From assembly GCA_011525685.1 (NCBI GenBank), contig WYBW01000178.1, positions 1 to 64,000 of the forward strand: a stretch of DNA of 64,000 bases, given 5' to 3'. A program made the translations under genes and the position numbers. Positions within the stretch are counted from its first letter, which is position 1, and each line of letters begins with the position of its first letter. Source of the DNA: Verrucomicrobiia bacterium. Lineage in GTDB: Bacteria; Verrucomicrobiota; Verrucomicrobiia; Limisphaerales; JADLHS01. Shown here piece by piece: positions 28,171-37,933 of this stretch. The notes beneath the pieces were generated by a model. That model was not told the DNA's origin, ran no database searches, and saw only the letters and a program-made list of their open reading frames with translations.

Positions 28171-31100
28171 CTATCGCGCCTTGGCCTGTTGCGCCGATGG
28201 CGATGGCCAGTGCTTGAGCACGAACGGCTCGAACAGGCCGTAGCCGACCGTCGAGTACGCTTCGCCGGGCGGCGGGCCGGGGTTCGGGCCGCGTTGGAAC
28301 ATGCCCGGCCAGGCGCTGCCCAAGCCCGGGTTGCCGTGATGAGGGCCGAGGGTGTTCTTGAGCGTGCCGATGACCGTGACCTCGATGTCGTTGTCGCCGC
28401 GCTTGATCAGCTTGGTGACGTCACATTCCCAAGGCGGAGCGTCAATGTAACCGGCGGGCTTGCCGTTGACCAATACCTTCGCCACGCTGCCCCACCAGTT
28501 CGGAAGAGCGACGCGGTATTGTCCATCCGGCCTGGCAACCTTGAACCGCTCGCGATAAGCCACCCCCGCGGCGTAGAACGGATGCCCTTGTTCGTCCCAG
28601 CCGCCGGTGGTTCGGGCATTCAAGCCGCTGCCGTCCACCAAATATCGGGCCACGCGTTGATGCGAGGGCAGTTCACTCGAAGCCTGATGGATGCGGACGC
28701 CCTCGATGGGCTTTCCGCCTTCGGCAAGGAACTGCACCTCGGCCAGACCCACGAAGCCGTGGTCCGCCGGCTCGCCCGTTGCCGGGTACGAGACGCCGTT
28801 ATGGTTGCTGAGGAAATCGAAACGCACAAAGCGGACCCCGCGTGCCGCCACCCGCAACGTTTCCGCCGTGCCGCCGCGCGGATTGCCGCGCTTGAGGTTG
28901 AAGGTGCCGAGCGACTGGTCAAAGGTCGGGACGGCGGCCTCGGCCGCGGCGGAGACACGGATTTCCTTGGCTCCGCGCAAGGTCAGATCGCGCACGTGCG
29001 CCTCGCAATAATTCCAGACGCGGATGGCATCGAAGCTCGTCTTGCGCCCAAGGTCCAGCACCAGGAACGGCGCGCGGTCGTCCGCGCCCTGGCCAAACCC
29101 GATGCCGCCACTGAGCCACATCGTTCCATCCGGATTGATGCCGTGGGTAAGCGAGGGCGTGGTTGTGGCCGAGGTCAGCCGCAACGGTTGATCCGGCGCG
29201 ATGATGAATCCCTTGTCGGCGGCTTTCAGTGTGAAGTCGCCGAGCACGTAGGCGGGTTCGAGTTCGTGCCAGACGGTAAAGGGTTTGGCCGTGAGCGTGA
29301 CGACGTTTTCGCCGACCCGCGCGGCGGCGGCGATGGCAATCTTGCCGAACGATTTGTCGAGCCACCAATCCTTGAATTCCGGACTGCTGCCGGCGCCATG
29401 CGGAATGCGCCGGGTCACGGGAACGCCCACCGGCTGGCCGTTGCAGGTGATGGTGTAGAGGTCGGGACGTTCGATGACGATGGCCAGGTTGCTGGGCACG
29501 CTGCCTTCGATGGTGAACTTGTAACTGGCCGTAAAGCCGCTGTCGGTGGGAAACGTCTTCGAGATGAGTTCATCCTTGAACTGCACGGCGCTGTCCCAGG
29601 GATTGCGCTCCAGGCCGTTCTTCTGAAAGGCGAACCGCTGCGCGTCGTAAAAGTAAATGTCCTGTTTCGATTCGCCACCGGCCGTGATGTCCACGTAGTC
29701 GAGCGTCAAGACGTTCGGTTCGAGGCGGCGGATCACGGGCGACGCTTCCGGCCGCAACGTGGTGAAGGTTTCGGTCGGCGCCGGCGCTGGCTTCCCGGGT
29801 TGATTGGACAGGAACAACAACAAGCTGCCGGAGGGCGGCAGACTGAAGCTCGCTTTCACGCCATTGGGCAATGAAGCAAAGTGATACGGTTCCACTTCGC
29901 CCGTATAAGCGTTCCAGCGTTGCACCTCCTTCTGCCGGGAGAACAGTTCGCCGCTTGAGGGCGATTCGATGCTGGTGTTGACGAGGAACAGCAATTCGCC
30001 GTCCGCAAGCTGACGCCGCATGTGGAACAGGATGCCGCGATCGTTGGCTGCCCGCGTGATCCGGAATTCGTCGTGGCGATTCCAACGGCCCAGCACTTCG
30101 ACCGCGTCCTCGACCTTGGCGAACTTCCAGCCGGGTTCATTGACGCCCTCGGAGACGCGCGAGGATTCGGCGCCATCCATCCGGGCGGGCGCTTCACCCA
30201 GACAGACAATCGTGCCCCCGGCGAGCAGGAGTTCCTCACCCAGATTGGCCACGACGGAGTTGATGTTCTCCGTGTGCGGCGGCAGCACCACCACGTCATA
30301 GTCGCGCCGTCCGATGCGCAGCTTGCTGCCGGCCACCGAACCGTGGCGCGTCATCACGTCCTCGCAACCGAGGTCGTACTCGATCTGCGCGGCCTCAAGC
30401 GCCAGAAGCAGCTTGAAGAAACTGTCGCCGATGGCGTCCAGTTTGCGGTTGTTGCCCTGATACATCCAGGCCGTGGTCGTGGGTTCGAGAATGAGAATGC
30501 GGTTGATTTGCTCGCCCTGCGAGAGCGCCGCCGAGAGCCGCGCGAGATACTGGGCGGAGACGTGATAAGCCTCCCACCAGGGCGCGTGCGCGGCAAAAGA
30601 CTGCGGGTGGTCGCGTTTGCGCGCGCCGCGCAGCGTGATGTAGGTCAGGTGCTGGTTGAGCGTGTTGACGCCGAGCACACTGAGCCAGTCGCCGATGCGT
30701 TTCATGTCTTCGAACCGCAAATCCCAGCCGCCTGCGCCATAGATCTCGCACAGCGTACGGCGCCCAAACTGGTTGGCCAGGCTGGCGATCTCGCGGCAGG
30801 CGCGGACGTTGCCGAACTGGGCGTGCGTGTTCTCGGCGTATTGATTCATCAGCGTGTCAATGCCGGGCCGTTGCTGCCAGGCGGACATGGCCATGTTGTC
30901 GGGCACGCCGACGCAGCGCGGCCACTCGTGTTCCCAATAGTGGCCGGTGAACTCGAGGTTGTGCTTTTCGCAATACTCGAAATACGGTCTGGCCCAGCGT
31001 TCAATGAACAGGTCGAGTTGCGTCTGGAAATAATTGTGGCGGACCTTGCGCCAGTCGCCGATTTCATGGGAGAGACTCGGCAGATGGTCCAGCAGATCGT

Positions 31101-31893
31101 AGCCCCAACGTTTCTTGAACTGCTCCGGCAAATCCGCCGTCCACGGCAACCCGCCGGCGGGACGCAATTCGGGTTCGTCGGTGAACGAGCCAGGAATGCG
31201 TTTTCCAAACTCGTGGCCGAAATGTTTGCGATAGGGTTCGAGCGTGACCTCGAGGAACTTTTCCGTCACGCCGGGGTACATCAAGTCCACATAGGAACGA
31301 TTGGCGGTCCAGGGCGAATTCCCGGCCCGCAACAGGGTGGCGACCACGTAGCGTCCCTCGCCGAATGCCTCACCGGCTTTGACCTGGGCGGAAATGTTGA
31401 CCGCCCGGGCGCCATCGAGCCGATAGACGGCAATCAGGTTGTCCTCCCACTTCGGCGGGGTTTTGACTTCGCTCAATCGCAAACCGCGTCCGCGCGACTC
31501 CGGCATCAGTTCCGGCACCCAGCCGCCCGCGAAACCGCTCGGATAGGAATTCTCGTCGTAGATCCAGACGTTCATGTCGAGGCGCTCGGCTTCGTTCAGG
31601 GCAATCTTCCAGAGGTTGAACCATTCGTCCGAGAGATAAGGCGTCATCAGGCCGGGGCGCGGATGCACCCACACCTGTTTCACCTGTTGCCCCGCGAGGT
31701 CGCGCAACGTGGAGCGGATTTGCTCCTCGGTGAGCATGTCGTTCCAGACCCAGAGCGGGCCGGTGCTGTAATCGCGCGTGGGTTTCTGAAAAAGCTTCCT
31801 CACCTGGGCGGAGTCTGCCGCAATGGCCAGGCTGAGGGAGGTCAGAACCATCCACGAAACGAGAGCGCTGCCAAGACGTCGTGACTTTTTCAT
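28171..31893 (-). CDS. Secreted GH106-like alpha-L-rhamnosidase
   Basis: 1,240 residues with a signal peptide (about 1-26). The N-terminal half resembles the GH106 rhamnosidase group: LWVWNDMLTEEQIRSTLRD, VWVHPRPGLMTPYLSDEW and VWIYDENSYPSGFAGG. The middle has the Rossmann-like domain (IGRRDYDVVVLPPHTENIN), and the C-terminal 450 residues are jelly-roll sandwiches, including a discoidin-like part and a GH2-type sugar-binding fold ending in NGKPAGYIDAPPWECDVT. It would release terminal rhamnose from pectin or other plant glycans. The annotation as GH106 is by overall pattern; a related family of the same architecture cannot be excluded. Confidence 0.65.
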   Translation of the reverse strand: MKKSRRLGSALVSWMVLTSLSLAIAADSAQVRKLFQKPTRDYSTGPLWVWNDMLTEEQIRSTLRDLAGQQVKQVWVHPRPGLMTPYLSDEWFNLWKIALNEAERLDMNVWIYDENSYPSGFAGGWVPELMPESRGRGLRLSEVKTPPKWEDNLIAVYRLDGARAVNISAQVKAGEAFGEGRYVVATLLRAGNSPWTANRSYVDLMYPGVTEKFLEVTLEPYRKHFGHEFGKRIPGSFTDEPELRPAGGLPWTADLPEQFKKRWGYDLLDHLPSLSHEIGDWRKVRHNYFQTQLDLFIERWARPYFEYCEKHNLEFTGHYWEHEWPRCVGVPDNMAMSAWQQRPGIDTLMNQYAENTHAQFGNVRACREIASLANQFGRRTLCEIYGAGGWDLRFEDMKRIGDWLSVLGVNTLNQHLTYITLRGARKRDHPQSFAAHAPWWEAYHVSAQYLARLSAALSQGEQINRILILEPTTTAWMYQGNNRKLDAIGDSFFKLLLALEAAQIEYDLGCEDVMTRHGSVAGSKLRIGRRDYDVVVLPPHTENINSVVANLGEELLLAGGTIVCLGEAPARMDGAESSRVSEGVNEPGWKFAKVEDAVEVLGRWNRHDEFRITRAANDRGILFHMRRQLADGELLFLVNTSIESPSSGELFSRQKEVQRWNAYTGEVEPYHFASLPNGVKASFSLPPSGSLLLFLSNQPGKPAPAPTETFTTLRPEASPVIRRLEPNVLTLDYVDITAGGESKQDIYFYDAQRFAFQKNGLERNPWDSAVQFKDELISKTFPTDSGFTASYKFTIEGSVPSNLAIVIERPDLYTITCNGQPVGVPVTRRIPHGAGSSPEFKDWWLDKSFGKIAIAAAARVGENVVTLTAKPFTVWHELEPAYVLGDFTLKAADKGFIIAPDQPLRLTSATTTPSLTHGINPDGTMWLSGGIGFGQGADDRAPFLVLDLGRKTSFDAIRVWNYCEAHVRDLTLRGAKEIRVSAAAEAAVPTFDQSLGTFNLKRGNPRGGTAETLRVAARGVRFVRFDFLSNHNGVSYPATGEPADHGFVGLAEVQFLAEGGKPIEGVRIHQASSELPSHQRVARYLVDGSGLNARTTGGWDEQGHPFYAAGVAYRERFKVARPDGQYRVALPNWWGSVAKVLVNGKPAGYIDAPPWECDVTKLIKRGDNDIEVTVIGTLKNTLGPHHGNPGLGSAWPGMFQRGPNPGPPPGEAYSTVGYGLFEPFVLKHWPSPSAQQAKAR

Positions 31894-31967
31894 GAGCCGA
31901 GCATGGCGCAGGCCGGGGAGGCGCCCATGACCTAAATCAAAACTGGCGGCTTGTCCCGCGCGACGGG

Positions 31968-32999
31968 CTAGTTCGCTGTGCCGCCGCCGGACTCGACGGG
32001 CTGCGGTTTGAACCGCATCAGTTCCTCGGCCACGGTCAGGCGATACACCGGGGCTTTGTGCGCGAGTGAAAGCTCCTCCATCTCGCCGTTGATGAGCGTG
32101 ATGCGGTCGGGATACAACTGGCCGCCCGCGGGCGTGGTGTAGAGCGTGATGAGGAACAGTTCATCGTTGGCCAGCAGGCAGAGTGGATGGCCGCTGTCAC
32201 CGCCGGCCGCCCGGCCGAACCAATCGGGAAACCATACGCTCTTGTCCAGCAACACCCCCGAGACGGCAAAGTCCGCGACGAACGCCTGTTTCCAGTGATT
32301 GAAGCCGACCACCGGATGCACCTCGGCGGGGGAGCGGTTGGAGGGATGCGAACCCGGCCGGCGCGGCTGGAACGCCTCGGGCATGATCTGCCGCCAGAGG
32401 GGTGGCACGATTCGCATGAAGCCGATGCTGGGCGGCAGGTCCGCGTCCAGCAGGCCGATGGAGAAGTCGGGAATCTGCTTCGAGTCGGAATGGGCGACCA
32501 GTTTCCGGCTGACGATCTGACTATCCATCGTGGCGAACTCGACCACCGTGCCCGGTTGCAGGCGCATGTGGGTGACCATCACCACATGCCGCGGGGTCAC
32601 AGCCGTCGCCGGTCCGTGATAGGCGCCCTGCCGGTTGAACGGCGAGATTGCGGTAAGCCCTTTCACGCCGTGCAGCCAGCAATTGGTGTTGCGGGTGATG
32701 GGCCAGTTCGATTCCAGCGACCACTTCATCGAACTGAACGTCGCGCGAACGCCGTTGGTGTCCCAGCCGTTCCGGCCATGAACGCGGTTGGAAATCCAGT
32801 AAGCCGAGTTGGCCTGGAGGGAAGCCATCGCCTGAGCCGGGACCTGAGGTGTGGGCGGGGAATAGACTGGTTCGGGCGCGGCCGCGGTGGCGGGCGCGGT
32901 GGAAGGGACACTCGCGGTGCCGCTGGCCGCAGGCGGAGGTTGCGTGCAACCGGCCAGCGCGACAGCCAGCATCAAGATGATTCCCGAAGTCTTGTTCAT
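31968..32999 (-). CDS. Trypsin-like serine peptidase lipoprotein
   Basis: 343 residues from the ATG at 32999, chosen because it opens a good lipoprotein signal with lipobox LAGC (C18); the frame upstream overlaps the next gene and reads as its shadow. A Pro/Ala-rich linker (20-55) follows. The body looks like a chymotrypsin-fold peptidase: H138 in AVTPRHVVMVTHM, D178 in PDFSIGLL, and S269 in the GGDSGHP motif at 266-272. The triad order is correct. It would sit on the outer or inner membrane facing the periplasm. The substrate is unknown. It is 14 bp downstream of the oxidoreductase gene and could share its transcript. Confidence 0.7.
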   Translation of the reverse strand: MNKTSGIILMLAVALAGCTQPPPAASGTASVPSTAPATAAAPEPVYSPPTPQVPAQAMASLQANSAYWISNRVHGRNGWDTNGVRATFSSMKWSLESNWPITRNTNCWLHGVKGLTAISPFNRQGAYHGPATAVTPRHVVMVTHMRLQPGTVVEFATMDSQIVSRKLVAHSDSKQIPDFSIGLLDADLPPSIGFMRIVPPLWRQIMPEAFQPRRPGSHPSNRSPAEVHPVVGFNHWKQAFVADFAVSGVLLDKSVWFPDWFGRAAGGDSGHPLCLLANDELFLITLYTTPAGGQLYPDRITLINGEMEELSLAHKAPVYRLTVAEELMRFKPQPVESGGGTAN

Positions 33000-33012
33000 G
33001 GTGTTTGCAGGT

Positions 33013-34374
33013 TCAAGCCAGTGTTGGCACCACCGTGTCGTAACTGAGGGGCGGAACGGCTCGGCCATCGCCGGTTTTGAGCGATCGGGTTTTCTCATCG
33101 AAGAACAATGCCAGGCCGAGCCGCTCCGACATCTCGGCCATGCACAGCACCGTGTGGGCGCGGATCGCGAGTTCCACGTTCGCCACCGGCGACTGGCCGG
33201 AACGGATGCAGTCGAAAAAGTTCTTCTCCAGCCGCGCAATGCTCTCGGCGGGCGTGGGATCGTTGAATTCCTCGGCGTCCATCTCCCCGGTGAAGATGCG
33301 CTCCGGCCGCAGTTCGACCCGGTTTTGGCTTGAGGCAAACAACAGTGTGGCTTTGCGTCCGCGCAACACGTCCGGCAAACCCTGCTCGTTGACGGTGCTG
33401 CCCGCCACCACCAGCGTCAGCCCGCTCGGATACTCGGCCAGCAGGTGTGTGGTATCGGTGATGTCGCGGTCGGTGGACACCTTGCGCGTGCCGGTGGCCA
33501 CCACGCGGCGGGGAAACTCGGGATTGCCGGTCGCCAGCATCATCGGATTGAAGCGATGCGGCAGAAGGTTGCCGATGATGCCGGAGTTGTAGGCGTAATA
33601 CTTGTGCCAACTGAAGTAGTGCTCCGGATTCCAGGGAATCTTTGGCGCCTTGCCCAGCCAGCGATACCAGTCGAGGTTTTTCTCGTTCGCCTCCTCGTCC
33701 ACCGGGTACGTCCACTCGCTGTTCTTGGGATTGTTGCGACAATAAGAACCCTGCCCCCAAACCAGCGGACCGAGCTTGCCGGAGCGAATCCATTCCGCGG
33801 CCTTGTGCCACTTGGCATCCATGCAACCCTGCGAGCCGATGACATAGACCTTGCCGCTCTTTTTGACCGCGTCGTACACCTGCCACGCTTCGCCGAGATA
33901 CCGCGTCATGGGCTTTTCGCAGAGCACGTGCTTGCCCGCTTCCACCGCGTCAACCGAACACTGCGCGTGCCAGTTGTCCACCGTGGAGATGATGACGGCG
34001 TCAATGTCCTTGCGTTCGAGCAACCGCCGGTGATCCGCGAATCCGTCGGCGTCGCTCAACCCAAGGTAACTTTTCGCCGCCGCCAGGTGCTTGGCGTAGA
34101 GGTCGCAGGCCGCGGCTTGAGTGATGTTGTTTTCCTTCGCGAACTTCTTTTGCGTGCGGATGTGTTCCATGCCCTGTTTGCCCGTGCCGATGTAGCCGAC
34201 GGCGATGCGGTTGTTCGCGCCCGTCACATTCGCGGAGGGCGCCTGGTTCTGGCCGTAAACCGGCATCTTGAGAATTCCCGGTGTGGAAGCGACGGCCGCC
34301 AGGGCGGCAGTTCTGCGAATGAAGGAGCGGCGGCTTTCGCCCTGCGGGCCGATCTGGGTGGATTCAGCGTTCAT
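33013..34374 (-). CDS. Tat-exported Gfo/Idh/MocA-family oxidoreductase
   Basis: 453 residues. The N-terminus carries a twin-arginine signal (SRRSFIRRTAALAAVA), so the folded, cofactor-loaded protein is exported. The NAD(P)-binding Rossmann segment starts with VGYIGTGKQGMEHI at about residue 60, and the family motif CEKPM is present near 152. The C-terminal GFO_IDH_MocA substrate domain is complete. These enzymes oxidise sugars or inositols, and exported versions are common in Verrucomicrobiota and Planctomycetota. The divergent gene on the other side is malic enzyme, with 252 bp between. Confidence 0.9.
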   Translation of the reverse strand: MNAESTQIGPQGESRRSFIRRTAALAAVASTPGILKMPVYGQNQAPSANVTGANNRIAVGYIGTGKQGMEHIRTQKKFAKENNITQAAACDLYAKHLAAAKSYLGLSDADGFADHRRLLERKDIDAVIISTVDNWHAQCSVDAVEAGKHVLCEKPMTRYLGEAWQVYDAVKKSGKVYVIGSQGCMDAKWHKAAEWIRSGKLGPLVWGQGSYCRNNPKNSEWTYPVDEEANEKNLDWYRWLGKAPKIPWNPEHYFSWHKYYAYNSGIIGNLLPHRFNPMMLATGNPEFPRRVVATGTRKVSTDRDITDTTHLLAEYPSGLTLVVAGSTVNEQGLPDVLRGRKATLLFASSQNRVELRPERIFTGEMDAEEFNDPTPAESIARLEKNFFDCIRSGQSPVANVELAIRAHTVLCMAEMSERLGLALFFDEKTRSLKTGDGRAVPPLSYDTVVPTLA

Positions 34375-34626
34375 GGTTCAAAAAGAGTTGAAGTCAGACA
34401 ACGGTTCAAGAATACCACTACCCTTCGATTAGCAAAGGATTTAAGCCCGCTTCCTTTCGCGTCACCTCAATTGCCCAATCCGCGCCGTCGCCCGCCGCAA
34501 AATACGCGAAGCGAATGGCAAAAGCGGCGTAGCCGTCTGATTGCCGAGGGCGGACACTGCTTTCACAGTGCGGTAAATGGTTTCGGCCCGGTGCGACCCA
34601 TCGCAGCGCGGCCGGAGAGATGCTTT

Positions 34627-36366
34627 ATGCGCCACGACTTTCACCACCGCTGGTCGCGCGGGGAGCAGTTGCTCCGCGATCCCACGCAAAACAAGGACGC
34701 TGCCTTCACTCACGCCGAGCGCCGGCGGCTGGGACTCGACGGCCTGCTGCCGCCGCACGTGCTCACCATTGAGCAACAGGTGGCGATGGAACTGGAGCAC
34801 ATCTTTTCCAAAAAGGACCCGTTGGAACAATACATCGGACTGATTGCGCTTCTCGACCGGAACGAAACCCTTTTCTACCGGCTCTTGATCGAGAATCTCG
34901 AACCCCTCACACCGATCATTTACACGCCCACGGTCGGTCTGGCATGCCAGCAGTTCAGTCATATCTTTCGAAGGCCACGGGGACTGTTCATCTGTCCGGA
35001 TGATCGTGGCCACATTGCGGCGCGCTTGCGCAACTTCCGGCATCGCGCTGTACGCCTGATCGTTGTGACCGACAACGAACGCATCCTGGGTCTGGGTGAC
35101 CAGGGCGCTGGCGGCATGTTGATTCCGGTCGGGAAACTGATTCTCTACTCAGCGGGCGCGGGCATTCATCCCGCGCATTGTCTGCCGGTGAGCCTCGACG
35201 TGGGCACGGATAACCAGGCCCTGCTGGAGGACCCTTTCTATCTCGGGTACCGCGGTCCAAGGTTGCGCGGCGCGGAGTATGATGAACTGGTCGAGGAATT
35301 CGTGCGCGCCGTCAAGACGGTCTTCCCGCACGCGCTGCTCCAATGGGAGGATTTCAAGAAGGCCAACGCGTTTCGGCTCATGGAGCGTTATCGCGAGAGA
35401 TTGCCCAGCTTTAACGACGACATCCAGGGGACGGCGGGAGTGACGCTGGCGGGTGTGCTGGCTGGATTGAAGATTACGAGCCAGCGACTGCGCGACCAGC
35501 GTTTTCTGCTCGTGGGCACGGGCGCGGCGGGGGTGGGTATAGGACGCTTGCTCTCAACCGCGCTGAAGGATGAAGGTTTGAATGGCGAGGAAATCAAATC
35601 CCACCAACTTTATCTGGACTCGGCAGGAATTGTTCACGACGGACGCGCGGATTTGGAAACGCACAAACGCGAGGTGGCTTGGAGCAGGGAACAGCTTGCC
35701 GCCATTGGTTTGCACGAGCCGCTGCCGACGGCGCTCGAACGCGTCATTGCACTTTTCAAACCCACCGTGCTCATTGGAACCACCGGCCAAGCAGGTGATT
35801 TCACCCCGGCGGCGATCCGTGCCATGGCCAATTACTGCGAGCGGCCGCTGATCTTTCCGCTGAGCAATCCGACCAGCAAAGCGGAATGCACGCCGGCTGA
35901 GGCGTTGAAGCACTCCGAGGGCCGCGCGCTGGTGGCCACCGGTTCGCCATTCGAACCTGTCGCGTTAAACGGCCGAACCCACGTCATCGGTCAATGCAAT
36001 AACGCATTTGTTTTTCCCGGTGTCGGGTTGGGTGTGCTCATCAGCGAAGCCAGTCGGGTTACTGATTCTCTTTTCCTCGCCGCCGCAAGGACGCTGGCGG
36101 AGTTTACTGTCAATCAGGAATCCTGGAATGGCGCGCTGTATCCGACCCTGCGGCATTTGCGCCAGATCAGTCAGGCCATCGGCTTGCGCGTGGCACAAAC
36201 CGCGCGGGATGGGGGATTCGGCCGGACACTGGATGACGAGGCGTTCAGAGCTGCCATCGAGGATTTTGTCTGGGTTCCTGACTATCCGGGTGGGTCGCAA
36301 CAAACCGAAGCGTCGAGTAGCAAACAAGCAGTGAAAGTTCGCAACGCTGGAAACCGCAGCCCATAA
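34627..36366 (+). CDS. maeA: NAD-dependent malic enzyme
   Basis: 579 residues from the ATG at 34627, preceded by a GGAGAGA ribosome-binding site 6-7 nt upstream; the frame is open far upstream but that is shadow of the oxidoreductase gene. It decarboxylates malate to pyruvate and reduces NAD. Long-form features are present: NKDAAFTHAERRRLGLDGL, YTPTVG (99-104), GLGDQGAGG (155-163) with the likely base K170, NDDIQGT, and the NAD site LVGTGAAGVGIG. The metabolic setting is ordinary. The 34375-34626 gap shows no gene. Confidence 0.93.
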   Translation: MRHDFHHRWSRGEQLLRDPTQNKDAAFTHAERRRLGLDGLLPPHVLTIEQQVAMELEHIFSKKDPLEQYIGLIALLDRNETLFYRLLIENLEPLTPIIYTPTVGLACQQFSHIFRRPRGLFICPDDRGHIAARLRNFRHRAVRLIVVTDNERILGLGDQGAGGMLIPVGKLILYSAGAGIHPAHCLPVSLDVGTDNQALLEDPFYLGYRGPRLRGAEYDELVEEFVRAVKTVFPHALLQWEDFKKANAFRLMERYRERLPSFNDDIQGTAGVTLAGVLAGLKITSQRLRDQRFLLVGTGAAGVGIGRLLSTALKDEGLNGEEIKSHQLYLDSAGIVHDGRADLETHKREVAWSREQLAAIGLHEPLPTALERVIALFKPTVLIGTTGQAGDFTPAAIRAMANYCERPLIFPLSNPTSKAECTPAEALKHSEGRALVATGSPFEPVALNGRTHVIGQCNNAFVFPGVGLGVLISEASRVTDSLFLAAARTLAEFTVNQESWNGALYPTLRHLRQISQAIGLRVAQTARDGGFGRTLDDEAFRAAIEDFVWVPDYPGGSQQTEASSSKQAVKVRNAGNRSP

Positions 36367-36389
36367 TTATTGGCAGGAACTTCATTCCC

Positions 36390-37031
36390 ATGAAACGACG
36401 AATACAACTGCTCGTGATTCCGTTGGCGGTGCTGATGGGCTGCTCCAGGAATCCTGACGGCCCCGCGAACTCGAACTCGTCACCACTGCCCGCGCTAACG
36501 GACGAGGCTCGCAGCGCAGCGCTTCAGCGCGGCAAAGCCATCGCGATGGAAACCTTCAGTCTGCTCAGTTCAAACCTGCAAAGCGCCATCCAACAGGGCG
36601 GCGTGAGCAACGCGCTGCCATTTTGTTCGCTCGCTGCCTCTCCGCTCACGGCGGGCATGGCCGGCAAGCATGGTGTCACCCTCCGTCGCATCACGCACAA
36701 AGCCCGGAATCCTGCCGGCAAAGCAGATGCAATCGAGCTTGGCATCTTGCAGCAGTTTAGAGATGCACTGGTTGCGACGCCGACAAATCCGCCGCCTCCG
36801 ATTGTGACAAATCTAACCGCCGGCACGGCAACTTTCTTCGCGCCCATTGTTCTCAACAACGAGCTTTGCCTCAAATGTCACGGTGAACCGGGCAAGGACA
36901 TTCAGCCCGAGAACGTGGCGGTGATCCAACGACTTTATCCACAGGACGAAGCCACCGGTTTCAAACTCGGCGAACTCCGTGGCGCGTGGCGGATTGATTT
37001 TCCGCGGGCGACTTTGTCCTCCGGTCCTTGA
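36390..37031 (+). CDS. DUF3365 haem-binding lipoprotein
   Basis: 213 residues. Signal peptide with lipobox LMGC (C17), so membrane-anchored. It belongs to the DUF3365/Tll0287-like group of c-type haem sensors: a CLKCH haem site near residue 164 after a long helical region and the segment GRAWRIDF-like (RGAWRIDFPR). Such domains bind one c haem and often sense redox or gas. It starts 23 bp after malic enzyme and ends 48 bp before the response regulator, so it may be part of the regulatory transcript and act as sensor input. That link is inferred from position. Confidence 0.85.
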   Translation: MKRRIQLLVIPLAVLMGCSRNPDGPANSNSSPLPALTDEARSAALQRGKAIAMETFSLLSSNLQSAIQQGGVSNALPFCSLAASPLTAGMAGKHGVTLRRITHKARNPAGKADAIELGILQQFRDALVATPTNPPPPIVTNLTAGTATFFAPIVLNNELCLKCHGEPGKDIQPENVAVIQRLYPQDEATGFKLGELRGAWRIDFPRATLSSGP

Positions 37032-37079
37032 ATGCAGGCACAACGCCAATCGCCGGCGCGGCAAGATGACTAACACATC

Positions 37080-37772
37080 GTGAAAGTCCTGGTTGTCGAG
37101 GATGAAAAGAAGATCGCTTCCCTGCTCAAGAAAGGCCTGGAAGCGCAGGGATTCGTCGTGGACCTGGCGCTGAACGGAGATGACGGTTATGCGCTGGCGA
37201 CGACGCGCCCATACGACGTGCTGGTCCTGGACATCATGCTGCCGGGGCGCGACGGCTTGAGCATCTTGCGCAACCTGCGCGAGCGGAAAGTCGCGCTGCC
37301 CGTCATCCTGCTCACGGCCCGCAGCGAATTGAACGAGCGCCTGGAGGGCTTGAACCTCGGCGCGGATGATTACTTGCCCAAACCGTTTCACATCGAGGAA
37401 CTCATTGCTCGCATCCACGCTGTCACGCGTCGGGCCGCCGGGACCGCGCAAAGCATTCTGACCGTGGCCGACCTGACGATGAACCTGTTGACACGCGAAG
37501 TGCGCCGCGCCGGGCAGCGGATTGAACTGACCGCGCGGGAGTTCTCCCTGCTGGAACATTTGATGCGCTCGCCCGGCCGGGTGTTGACCCGCGTGGAAAT
37601 CTGCGAGCGCGTCTGGGAATACAACTTCGATCCGGGCACGAACCTGGTGGACGTTTATATCCAGCGCATCCGCAAGAAGGTGGACGGCGAGTTCCCCGAG
37701 AAGCTCATCGAGACGATTCGCGGTGTGGGTTATCGCATCAAGCCAGACGCAGAAAGACAGGCCGCGAGGTGA
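37080..37772 (+). CDS. OmpR/CusR-type response regulator
   Basis: 230 residues, GTG start. Receiver domain 1-120 with D51 in VLVLDIMLPGRDG as phosphorylation site and KPF near 100. The C-terminal winged-helix DNA-binding domain ends with the typical VYIQRIRKKVDGE and VGYRIK. The sequence is closest in style to heavy-metal-type regulators (CusR/CopR/PcoR). Its kinase partner is probably the HAMP kinase at 39521, with a multihaem cytochrome gene between. A candidate operator for this regulator lies 40 bp downstream of its stop (37813-37828). Confidence 0.93.
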   Translation: MKVLVVEDEKKIASLLKKGLEAQGFVVDLALNGDDGYALATTRPYDVLVLDIMLPGRDGLSILRNLRERKVALPVILLTARSELNERLEGLNLGADDYLPKPFHIEELIARIHAVTRRAAGTAQSILTVADLTMNLLTREVRRAGQRIELTAREFSLLEHLMRSPGRVLTRVEICERVWEYNFDPGTNLVDVYIQRIRKKVDGEFPEKLIETIRGVGYRIKPDAERQAAR

Positions 37773-37812
37773 ATTCTCGGCAATACCCCTGTTTGTTGGA
37801 TCGAGGCACGGG

Positions 37813-37852
37813 ATGACAAACTTGTAATGCCGCGTGGCGGGCAGGGTTAACA
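37813..37852 (+). promoter_or_regulatory. Operator plus promoter for the pentahaem cytochrome
   Basis: ATGACA-AACT-TGTAAT (37813-37828) is a 6-4-6 inverted repeat with one mismatch. It is followed after exactly 18 bp by TTAACA (37847-37852), a -10-like hexamer, placing the right half-site at -35. This matches the layout of operators bound by OmpR-type metal regulators (TTACA-N4-TGTAA type). The cytochrome start lies 81 bp further on. Confidence 0.6.
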
Positions 37853-37933
37853 TTTTCCTGGTTCGCTTGGCTCAGACGTGCATGCGGCACGATGTAGATC
37901 CCTGTGGATGCGGAAAGGCATGAGAGGCCATTG

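Noticed and set aside
30022-31884. 620-residue plus-strand frame opposite the rhamnosidase
   Set aside because: High-GC antisense frame lacking domains, while the minus strand has a signal peptide and GH106 features.
33445-34626. Upstream extension of malic enzyme
   Set aside because: It lies antisense to the oxidoreductase gene; a good ribosome-binding site and family N-terminus mark 34627.
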